DNA from: Primula veris
Taxonomy: Eukaryota > Streptophyta > Magnoliopsida > Ericales > Primulaceae
DNA length: 64,000 nt
Direction: 5' to 3'
Assembly (NCBI GenBank): GCA_963682055.1
Contig: OY821745.1
Span: 18,845,342 to 18,909,341 of the forward strand
Below are positions 1 through 11,500 of the stretch, one piece after another. The position numbers and the translations under genes were made by a program. The notes under the pieces were generated by a model. The model was given only the letters and a program-made list of their open reading frames with translations. It was not told where the DNA came from and ran no database searches. The first letter of the stretch is position 1; each line of letters starts with the position of its first letter.

Positions 1-3000
1 CCCTCTGGGTGTGTTTCGTCAATGTAATGTACCAGGTCTTCAAGAATATCATAATCAATAACATCCTCATTCAATTTCCGCTGGAAAATAACCATACTAA
101 GTCAAGAAGTTGGGCCATAGATTAGCAAAGCTAATATAACTATAAGATGGTTATGAAAGGACTTTACCAAATTTTTCTGAGTCCGCTCGCTATATGTTTG
201 GTAAAAACTTGAATTATAATAAGGATTTATGCAGTCTTCAGACAGCAAAGATTCATCGCCCCAACCAGATATCACGAGGTTTTTCATCCCCCTGTGGTTG
301 CTGACAAACCCTTTCTACACACATAAAAATTCAGAGAAACAAAACCAGAGTTATATGCAGAATTAATTACCATCACCGCCAAGCTACCTTAAGTTTTGTG
401 TATGCATAATCGGTTAGATAGGCAGGGGAATCTGAAGCAAGACGATAGTCAATAAATTCGTATATATCTTCCAGATAACTAGTTGTAACTGGATGTGTTC
501 GTCCTTGAGCACTAATTACAGGGCAATGGCCAAAGTATCTTGAAAATAGATCCGAATCAACAGTTGCTGACCTGAAACAGAAATGTGGATGAGCATGAGA
601 GCAAAATAAACAGAAATCGAGTAAAAAAAGGTTATGATATGCCACCATACATAAGAATAACTTTTAATCTTGGGGTACCCTCAGCTGATTGCTTCTCAAT
701 GAGATTCTTCAGAATAATTAATAGAAAATCACCCTGTCACGAAAAACAGATATGGCCAATCATAATCAATGAATGTTGAACAATCTTTGATTCTTCAAAA
801 TAATCACCAATATTTCAGCTTGTAGTGATTAAACGTAACCACACAAAAAAAGGAGATTTAGCATTATTGTAGAGCATGTTCAATAAAATAGCTTATTTTA
901 ACCAAAGTCACGTTTGGCTCGTTCTGGCTAGTTCATTCAGTGTTAAATACATACATAGCTGTATCGATTATGTGATTATGTGATTATGAAATACTTCGTA
1001 TTATGTATACAGGATATGTCAATACGTCAATTTAGAATATTAGACATACACATTAACTAAAAACGTAAATATAGTATATTAGAAATACATATGAAATGAT
1101 GACGGACAAAATGTAAGTTTTTAGTAATCAAAAGAAATTAATTCAGAATCATATGGATCCGGTTTTCTAATTTCTCCAAATGTAACCAATAAACCTATAT
1201 CAGAATGAGATTTCACCTCTCACCAAAATGACACCTGCCTAACATATTTAGGCTCTCTTATCTCTTTCATCCCTTTGGAAATGTTATAGCTACACCATCC
1301 GTCAAACCCGATAAATATAACTGCTAAGCAACATGTATGTTGAACGGATTGATATAGATCAGAGAATTAATTTTGTTCTGCATGTCTCAACTTGATGAGA
1401 GATGAATGTCATATAGATAAGGCGCAGTCATTAAGTTTCAAGGAATTGCAGATAGATCCAAACAATTATTTATTAAAGAAAAAATCGACTGCTAGTTACT
1501 TTTTCTTCTCGTTTATTTAATACCTTATAATGACTTATGTAACTAGGATATTTAGCAAGACGAGCCTTTGATGAGCCAAGACGTGGCTTGGCTCAAGATC
1601 GGCTCCTTTTTTGAAGACATCCTAATTTTTTTCCATACTCGATCCATATACAAATTAACAAACTTGGTCTCAGTCCATGACGACGCGGTTCATTTGCTGG
1701 CTACATCCTAGGTGAAGTACTCAGTAGCATAATTTTAAAAAGTTAATTACATCAAACTCTTGTACTCGAAACCTTCAGATTCATCTTTCCTAACAAAGAA
1801 GCTCACCAGAAGAGATCGTTCATGCACTTCATCAACTATTACATGAGTTACACCAGCCAAGCTTTTGTCCCCCTACAAATAAAGAAGTCTGTCAGGAGTC
1901 GGATGACTCTCATTACATCTCAGGTAAGGTTGCATGATTTAAAAATAGATATACTGCTATACATATTTCAACAGAAAGAGACTATATCACTTAAAAGTAA
2001 TCGCTTAATTCTATTAGAAATGTGAATTCAGCAAAGTGAAACAACTTGTCGTTCATTTTATTCATATTCTTTTATATCCCAACATAAAATATGACGAGAC
2101 AAAGTTTGCATGCTCCTTATATATTGGGGATCAACGGTTCACACCACATATCTTTTAGACTATGCACCGCTACTCCAAAAAAAATACTGAGTACTGGCTA
2201 CGGGTTGCAAGTAAGTGTAACGAGTGAGGACACGGGACAAAAGAGAGAAAAGGAGAGGGGTGAGTGAAGTTAATGAAGAAAATAAATGTGCAGGTCACAT
2301 TATGGACAATTAAGAATGCAGGGTCTTAAATGTTATTTTTATAAGTATGAGGGTCCATTTTGTAATTCCCCTAAAACAGTCATGAGAGTAGCTGTATAAG
2401 TATTAGCCCGTGTGAGCTCATTAGAAGGGGAGAAAAAGATGAACTAAATTTTATTAACTTGATTTATGTTTTATGCCTTTTAACTTTCTGCAGTTTATTT
2501 GAATTCGATTTCTGTTTTGATCCTGTTTTTTCATCTGTTTATCATATATATTAGAAAAAGTCACCAAAAATAGTCCTTCGTTCTTATTTTTGCATTCACT
2601 CTTTCCTTTTAATATTTAGATTCGTTACAAGTGTTATCAGAGCCACCGTTCCTATTCGGAAACACTCCTTCCGCTTCGCGTTCATTAGGTATGTCATATC
2701 CAAGTTGGGGAGAAAGGTATATCTATGGTGAAGAGAATTCGGTCCGCCACGTGTAGGATGAAATTCCTCAGCTACAAATGCAGCAGCAAAACTTTGAAAA
2801 CCAGTGGTGGGAAAATCAGAATCAAGTGTCCGAAAGTTGGAGAAATCATGAGTCACAAATCCACACCATCCCTGGTCATGCCGTACATTGCAGAGCAACA
2901 ACAATTACGAAGGTTGTTGTAATATATACCAAAATGAGAACATAGGGGAGGTATATAAACACTCATCTCTTTTCATGAATGATTTTACTTACGTTCAACC

Positions 3001-5559
3001 TCTTTCACCGCTATACCGAGACTACCAATCTCCACCCGCTTTCGACCCACTTACAAACCACATATCTATGACCCCTATACCAAACCACCACGATCAACCA
3101 CACCAAATACCATCAATCAATGCATTGCCATCTTATTCCGCATACCCATATGTGCCTTGTTTTGGCCAATTTCCATCTTCCCAGCCACCAGAAAACATGC
3201 CTTCGCACCAGATGCAGACACAACACGTTTCTCATTCATATCCACAACTGTTTTCTCCCTGCAACTCACATACATCCACCCTCGCAAACATTGCAAAACC
3301 CTCAAATGTATAAACCAACGTTTTCCCTAAACTATGCTCAGTACCTGCACCATTTACCTGTGACAGAAGAGCAACAGATCAACTTTTTACCATTTCATAC
3401 AACTCACTACCCATCTCCTACTTACATACCCCCACCAGAAGGACCGTCACGTGAAGACAGTCAATGTGCTTACCAACCACTTCCATGCATAGAACACCAG
3501 AACATGGAGCAAACGAATTGGGATGATAAATTTAAAGAGCAAACAAAACTGAAAGAGATTTTTGAGGAGCAAAGAAAAGATCTTGATGCCATTTTTAAGG
3601 ATCATGGGGAGAAATTGGAAGCCATGGTTAGGAGAATCTATGAGAACTTTAAAGAGAATGAAAATGATGTTTGTGAAGAAGAGAAGTCCGTGACCACACA
3701 CCTATCCGACTCTCCCGACAATGTTTCAAATATTCCAAATCAACCGTTAACTCGGATATTTTCAACGCTTAAGGAGGTCGAGGAAGTGCCTCAGAAAGAA
3801 CCACTTGTCGGTGAGACGCCTAAACAAATTCCTCAAGATAAAATTCAGAATGACATACACAAACAAGAAGAGACGAGAAATATTATGTGCAATCAGAAAA
3901 GGAAGATGACTAGTGAGTCAATATTTACAAGTGGAGCTAGTTCATTACAGAACGAGTTAGGTGCAGTGGCAAGACGAATGAATGTTGCAATGGACACAAA
4001 AAATACAAGAAAGCACCTACTTCATGAGAGCAAGTTTCCCAGAAAAGTTACTGTAATCACTCTTGTTCCTTCGTGGTTGCAAAATGTTGGATATAATGCG
4101 GATGCGACACCGGATATGCTTGGATATAACGATGATAAGATGAATAATGTTGCGATGTTCCTGACACAACTATTGTTCGGCAGACCAAGTCTACAAAGCG
4201 TGTGGTCTCATTGAAAAGGGAAGTGGGTACCAATTCTTTCATTTTTAAGGGTGAAAAAATTCAGCGACAAAGAATTTTTGCTGGTGGAAGTCCCAATGAA
4301 GGCAACTATCTTACTAGACAATTCTGTTTATTGGCAATGGATAAAACTGAACTCTTTGTTCAGTGGAATAGGATTTCAGAAACCGAAGTAGATATGTTGA
4401 AAGTCTGGTCACTTCATAAAAGGTTCAAAGAGCTTAAGGCGCAAATTAAAGTGAGGTTCCGACTGATACAAATTGTATTTGAAAGATTGGTTGGGCACAA
4501 GATGTTAGAATGGGGAGATCTCAAGTCGATGTTAATTTATTTTAAAAATTGTTGTCTTCGAATGCAGACTGTCACGTTGGCAGATGCACGAGGAATTATG
4601 GAAAAGGACATTAAAGTTCGAGGGAACCGGAAAAATTTCAGAAAAATACTTCATTCAACTTCAGTTTCCGTTCGCCTTGGTGCTGGAGATGTACACATAT
4701 TTGAAAACAATTCAACCCATACCTTGAGGGCAAGGTGTATTTTAAGTGGTGGGGAATGTAACGAGTCAGGACACAGGACAAAAGAGAGAAAATGAGAGGG
4801 GTGAGTGAAGTTAACGAAGAAAATAAATGCACGGGTCACATTATGGACAATTAAGAATGCAGGGTCTTAAATGTTATTTTTATAAATATGAGGGTCCATT
4901 TTGTAATTCCCCTAAAACAGTCATGAGAGTAGCTGTATAAGTATTAGCCCTTGTGAGCTCATTAGAAGGGGAGAAAAAAATAAACTAAATTTTATTAACT
5001 TGATTTATGTTTTATGTCTTTTAACTTTCTACAGTTTATTTCAATTCGATTTCTGTTTTGATCCTTTTTTTTCATCTGTTTATCATATATATTAGAAAAA
5101 GTCACCAAAAATAGTCCTTCGTTCTTATTTTTGCTTTCCCTCTTTCCTTTTAATATCTGGATTCGTTACAGTAAGGTACGGTGGTACAAGCCCCCGGTGC
5201 AGCTTTTGAGATATAGTTGGCTTATGGCTATGGCACTGGAAGGGTACTACTCTGGCATATTTTTGGTACGATACGAATAAGATTATAAGCTTATATATTT
5301 GAGACGGTAAACATGTTATCATCTAATTGTTTCATGGTTCTGACTTCTGATTATGTTTTATTTATACATTAATTGATGAAAAGGTAAGAAAAGAAGACGA
5401 ATATATTACAAAATCCAGATAGATGAAAACGCAATCAAATATAATCATCTAATTTACCGCCCATCTCATCGCATCCAATCCATCTAGTAAAATACATATG
5501 TGCACGCATTGATTTTTTTCTTCTTTGATAATAGTTCTGATGGAATATATAAATCCCAA

Positions 5560-5595
<36 letters not shown>

Positions 5596-8500
5596 CTCCT
5601 TCCGTTCCAAATTGTTTAGCCAATATGAAAGCAAGTGCAATTTTGACCGGAAAAAAACTCGTATCTAAATTACCGAAATAAAAAAGTAAAAAATAAAATC
5701 GTATCCCAACTGTACAGGACCTACAGGTACTGTAAATTTTTAAAAAAAAACAGTAAATGTGGATTTTAGGGAAATAAAAGCTGTAAACTAATTCCCTTAA
5801 TCAAGGGATCTTTGATTTATCAGTTTCTTATTCTTAGGCACTTAGTTTCCTTAATTAGCTAGGATTTGATTTCTGTTACTTGATTCTAGGATGTAATTTA
5901 TCTTTTCTGTCCTATATATTGTAATTCATTGTTCATCACTAAATAAGAATAATAGTTACATATTCTTCATGGTACCAGAGCAATCTCTGAACCATAAGAA
6001 ATCTTCATGACAAAATCCAGTATGACAAAAGAAATGTGGAAATCATGCCTCCATCGATGAAAGCACTGCTGCAACGGAACCAACCCTATTTAGCAAAGAA
6101 CAACTTGAATTACTAAAGAAGATGTTTTCACATTCTCTACAAGTCCCGTCTCCGTCTGGTAAAACAATTGGAACCGGGTCATTCGTACAGAAAGGTCATT
6201 TTTTAAGTGCTCTTTCTGTTCATAAAGAAAAAATGGATGTATGGATCATAGACTCGTGAGCCTCTGATCATATGACTGGAGATATCAATCTATTCCATAA
6301 ATACAGTCCATGTCGTGAAAATCTTACGGTAAAAATAGCCAATGGATCACTCTCTAAGGTTGCCGGAACAGGTTCTGTCTTGTTTCAACAAATCTTACCC
6401 GAAACTGTGCTCCATGTCCCAAAATTAGACTGCAATCTTTTATCAATTAGCAAGTTCATCGAAGAACATAACTGTGTTACTAAGCTCTATTCAAATATAT
6501 GTGAATTTCAAGATTTGGATTCGGGGAGGACGATTCGCTGTGCTAAGGCGTCCTCAGGTCTTTATCTTCTCAAAATTAATGAATTTCCGAAAAGACAAAC
6601 TCACAACGCAGGAAGTGTGACTCTTAAGAATCAGTAAATATTGAGTCTTGTTTCTAGCAATCAACCCAATAAGGATAGTGAAATTATGTTATTGCACTAT
6701 CGTTTAGGTCATCCAAATTTCGTGTATCTTCAGAAGCTTTTTCCTTCCCTGCTCAAGGATAAAGATCTGAATAAATTTCAATGTGAGATTTGTCAGTTGG
6801 CAAAACATGTTCGCAGCTCTTATTTTCAAAAGCCTTACAAACCATCACATATTTTCTCGTTAATACACAGTGACGTGTGGGGTCCATCAAGAATAAAAAA
6901 TGTTACCGGAACTAGATGGCTCATATCCTTCATAGACTATCACTCTAGGATTATGTGGGTATTCCTTATGAAAGAAAAGTCCGAAGTTGGTCAAATCTTC
7001 AAAAATTTCAACACTACGATTCAAACACAATTCCATACAAAAATACAAGTGTTGAAAACTGATAATGCAAGGGAATACTTTGAGAACAACCTAGGTGATT
7101 ATCTAAAAAGTCATGGCATTATACACCAAAGCTCTTGTGTCAATACTCCCCAACAAAATGGAGTAGCGGAATGAAAGAACAGACACCTCTTAGAAGTAGC
7201 TCAATCTCTCATGTTTACTACACATGTCCCTAAGTATTTATGGGGTGAGGCTATCTTAACGGCTGCCTACCTAATAAACAGAATGTCATCACGATTATTA
7301 AATTTCCAAACACCAGCTCAAGTCCTTTTACACTCCTATCCAAATACCTGTATCCTGACGACCATCCCATTTAAAATATTCGGTTGTTCCGCATTTGTTC
7401 ACGTACATCCTCAACATCAAAGTAAACTTGACCCCAAAGCCCTCAAATGCATTTTTATCGGCTATTTCTCGTATCAGAAAGGGTATAAATGCTACTCTCC
7501 TGTCACAAAAAAGTTCTACAACTCCATGGATGTCACTTTCTTTGAAAAACTACCGTATTACTCCAAATCTGATATTCAGGGGGAGACTTTTACACAAGAA
7601 TACCAGCTTTGGGACACTGAAACTTCAAAAGTATCGTCTTCAAACGAACTTTCTAAAAATTCCCCAGAAACTTTCAATCAAGATCACTTCAATATTCCTC
7701 CAGTAGCTTTACCTGAGATTGCTAATGTAGAGTCTCAAGAAGTGCCTCAAAACTCTTCAAGAAACTGTGCCTACTAATCCTGCAAATCCTAATGAGGTTC
7801 GTGTCTATACAAGGAGAAGCGGAACTCGAGAAAGAATAGAGCAACTGCCTGACCACTGCAATGAATCCAACTCGACTCCAGATTTGCAAGAAAATTCACT
7901 AGGTAATTCAATCTCTAATTATAATCCTATCGAAATGCGGAAGGGGGTGAGATCTTGCACTTCTCATCCCATATGTAATTATGTTTCTTATAATTAATTG
8001 TCATCTGGTTACCGTGCATTTGTGACCAATATTGACAAAGCATGGACTCCTAATACCATTCAAGAAGCACTTGCTGTACTGGAATGGAAAGCAGCAGTCT
8101 TGGAAGAGATTCGAGCTTTAGAACAGAATGGTACGTGGGAAATATGTAATCTTCCAAGTGGAAAACACCCTGTAGGATGTAAGTGGATTTTTACTATTAA
8201 ACACAACGCAGATGGAAGTGTGAACAGATTTAAAGCTCGATTGGTGGCAAAAGGATTTACACATTCTTATGGAATTGACTACCAAGAAACTTTTGCTCTA
8301 GCCAAACTCAATACAATCCGAATATTACTTTCATTAGCCTCTTTACACCAATTAGATGTTAAAAATGCGTTTCTTAATGGGGATCTAAAAGAAGATGTCT
8401 ACATGGAGATGCCCCCTGGTTTTGCTAGGCAAACCACTAGAAACCAAGTTTGCAAGCTACGCAAATCATTATACAGCCTAAAACAATCTCCAAGAGCCAG

Positions 8501-11500
8501 GTTTGACAGGTTCACTAAAGAGATCAAGAAGTCTGGGTACACTCGATGCCAAGCGGATCACACGATGTTTGTCAAGCATTCTTCTACAGGAAAGAAATCG
8601 ATTTTTATCGTCTATGTAGATGGTATTATCATAACAGGAGATTATGAAGAAGAAATACTCTTAAGCTTAAAAGTTTTCTGGCCAAAGAATTTGAGATTAA
8701 AGATCTAGGTAATCTCAAGTACTTTCTCGGAATGGAGGTCGCAAGGTCAAAAACAGGCATCTCGGTCTCTCAGCGGAAGTATGTACTGGACCTTTTGAAG
8801 GAAACGGGAATGCTTGGATGTAAAACTGTCGATACCCCTATGGATTCATCGATCAAACTTGGAGGAAGAGATGAAAGTACACCTGTGAATAAAGAAAGAT
8901 ACCAAAGACTAGTTGGGAAACTTATTTATCTTTCCCATACTAGGCCGGATATCAGTTTTTCTGTTAGTACTGTAAGTCAGTTTATGAATAGCCCAACGGA
9001 GAAAAACATGGACGCTGTTTTCAGAATTCTAAGATATCTTAAGCTAACTCTGAGCAAGGGATTGTTCTTCAAGAAGACTCCGAGCACAGAGGTCGAAATT
9101 TTCACTGATGCGGATTGGGCTGGTTCCATTACTGACCGACGATCAACTTCGGGGTACTGCACTTATGTTTGGGGAAATTTAGTAACTTAGCGAAGTAAAA
9201 AACAATCTGTTGTGTCTCGAAGTACAGCAGAGGCTGAGTTTAGAGCTTTGGCTCATGGCATATGTGAAGGAATTTGGTTAGAAGGGTTCTTCAAGAACTA
9301 AATGTTTCAGTAACAAATCCAATGAGGATGTACTGCGACAATCAATCTACTATCAGTATAGCAAAGAATCCAATTCACCATGACAGAACAAAGCACATGG
9401 AAATTGATCGACACTTTATCAAGGAGAAAATAGAATCTGGGATAATTACTCTGATGTACACTTCAATATGCCAACAAACTGCTGATATTTTCACTAAAGC
9501 ATTACCAAGAACAACGTTTCAGAAGCTTGGCTCCAAGCTAGGCTTAATTAACATTTACGCCTAGCTTGCGGGGGAGTGTAGATTTTAGGGAAATAAAAGC
9601 TGTAAACTAATTCCATTAATCAAGGGATCTTTGATTTATCAGTTTCTTATTCTTAGGCACTTAGTTTCCTTAATTAACTAGGATTTGATTTCTGCTACTT
9701 GATTCTAGGATGTAATTTATCTTTTCTGTCCTATATATTGTCATTCATTGTTCATCAGTAAATAAGAATAATAGTTACATATTCTTCAGTAAATTGTTCC
9801 CATCCCATTACGGGTTTGATACCCGCATCCGTACCCCCTAAGAGATTAAAATTTTATTATCTTACTCTACAATAGAATGCGTACGCCTTTTTGGAAACCT
9901 TCAAACAGACATAATTACAAGGATCATTTTAGAACGTACAGTACTTACCAGAAATAACACTAACTGCTAACACACAATGATTTTTTATACCTTTACATGA
10001 AACAAGTTCATAGAAGGAATATGCTTACCGCAAACAGACATAATTACAAGGATCATTTTAGAACGTACAGTACTTACCAGAAATAACACTAACTGCTAAC
10101 ACACAATGATTTTTTATACCTTTACATGAAAAAAGTTCACAGAAGAAATATGCTTACCGCAAACTTTCTCAAGAGAATACCAGTAGTGCAGAACAAAAGC
10201 TTTGTTCTATCATTCCTAGAAAATGGAAATATCAAGATAAGTAAAAAGAAAATATTACGGAGTAGTAATTTATCTCATTTTCGTTCTCATACAAAAAAAC
10301 AAATAAAGCATAACTTATTATCAAGGTTCCACAAAGCTTAAGATTTGCTAGGTTAAAACAGAAAATATTGACATGGCACATAAATTAGTGAGATGGCTTG
10401 AACCACCGCCTTGTACACACGCCTTCATTTCAAGAAAGCCATGCAAGTTATGCAGAACAAGGTCTTTTTTTTTCCTATTAAGATCACTAAACAAACAATC
10501 AAAAGAGAAGTATGCTACCATGTCGAAAGTCAAGTACTAAATTTTCTCAACTGTCTCTAATTGATGTGGATCAATAGATTTAAACATAGTATTTGTAAAA
10601 CATCACATGATCAAATGATGTTCATCACGAAAATAAAACCATATAATGGAAAAAAAGCTGAAGATGATCATAAAATTGGCAACAGTTAAAAGATTAGGAT
10701 AATCACCTTGCACTATCAAGGCGAACTTGATAACCAACCAGAGAACCATTTAAACCAGGAGAAGGTTCACATCTCTCATCAGCAACTCTTTCAGCAACAG
10801 AGATAGCCTATATAGCAAAATAAGTAGAAAACATATGATGATGATCTCTATAACAAAACTCTAAAGTACAATTTGACAAGACATAAATAGTGCAGTATGT
10901 GATCTCAAAGCGATAAAAGAAAGGGGTTTTTTTAAAAACATGTCCTTTAAAAGTCTTCAAACCCCACTGTGGTACACAAGTCTTTAAGAAAGTATACCAC
11001 TGTCTATTCAAATTTTCTCTGTCTTTCGTTAACACAAATAGCAAAGAACTGGTTGAATGAATTTAAAAGGACATGTTAAGATTGAACTATTAAACATACC
11101 GCTATTCTCCTTGGTTGTGTGCATATAATGTTGCAGTGCCCACCATTTCCTGCTTCAATCATGGCATCCAATATGTATTGTGGGACCTAGCAGAAAATGC
11201 AAATTAATTCCTTTAATTGATACACATACAAAGAAATTTAACAAGTAATCTGAAGCTATCCTTTAAATTTAGAAAGGGAGTTCAAGACAGCAAAGCAGAA
11301 CTGGATTAGCATAAGAAAAAGAATATCTTTGATTCACATCTATCAGCAAGGAGAAAAGAGGATAAGAGCTGAACCTGTGTTGTCTTTCCAGATCCAGTTT
11401 CCCCACAAACAATAAGAACGTTATTCTCTTTCAACAATCCTAGTATGTCATCTTTCATCTCAGCAATAGGAAGGGCCGCTCTAGATTCTAACATATGCTA

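Larger units (their letters stand above)
2216..5170 (+). mobile_element. Non-autonomous LTR retrotransposon, 2,955 bp
   Basis: Two 414-bp LTRs (2216-2629, 4757-5170) begin 'tgtaacgag' and end 'ttcgttaca'. A perfect 5-bp target duplication, gtaag, flanks the element (2211-2215, 5171-5175). A primer-binding site related to initiator tRNA-Met, 'tgttatcagagcc', follows the first LTR, and purine-rich 'agtggtgggg' precedes the second. The LTRs differ at roughly 20 positions by eye. No protease, integrase, reverse transcriptase or RNase H is visible, so it must move with help. It lies antisense in helicase intron 14. Confidence 0.92.
5758..9788 (+). mobile_element. Ty1/copia retrotransposon, gag-less and degenerate, 4,031 bp
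   Basis: LTRs of 212 bp (5758-5969, 9577-9788) start 'tgt(g/a)gattttaggg' and end 'catattcttca'. They differ at about six positions. A perfect 5-bp target duplication, gtaaa, flanks it (5753-5757, 9789-9793). The primer-binding site 'tggtaccagagc' is at 5970-5981 and a purine tract, 'gcgggggag', precedes the 3' LTR. Only about 250 bp separate the PBS from the protease, so gag is essentially deleted. Domain order protease, integrase, RT, RNase H defines Ty1/copia. It is antisense within helicase intron 14. Confidence 0.95.

Noticed and set aside
9797..9850. Possible tRNA-like box B ('gggtttgataccc')
   Set aside because: No box A at the right distance and no cloverleaf. Probably a fragment of another repeat.
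10126..10341. Plus-strand [13 protein letters not shown]
   Set aside because: It overlaps helicase exon 14 on the other strand and has no recognisable domain.
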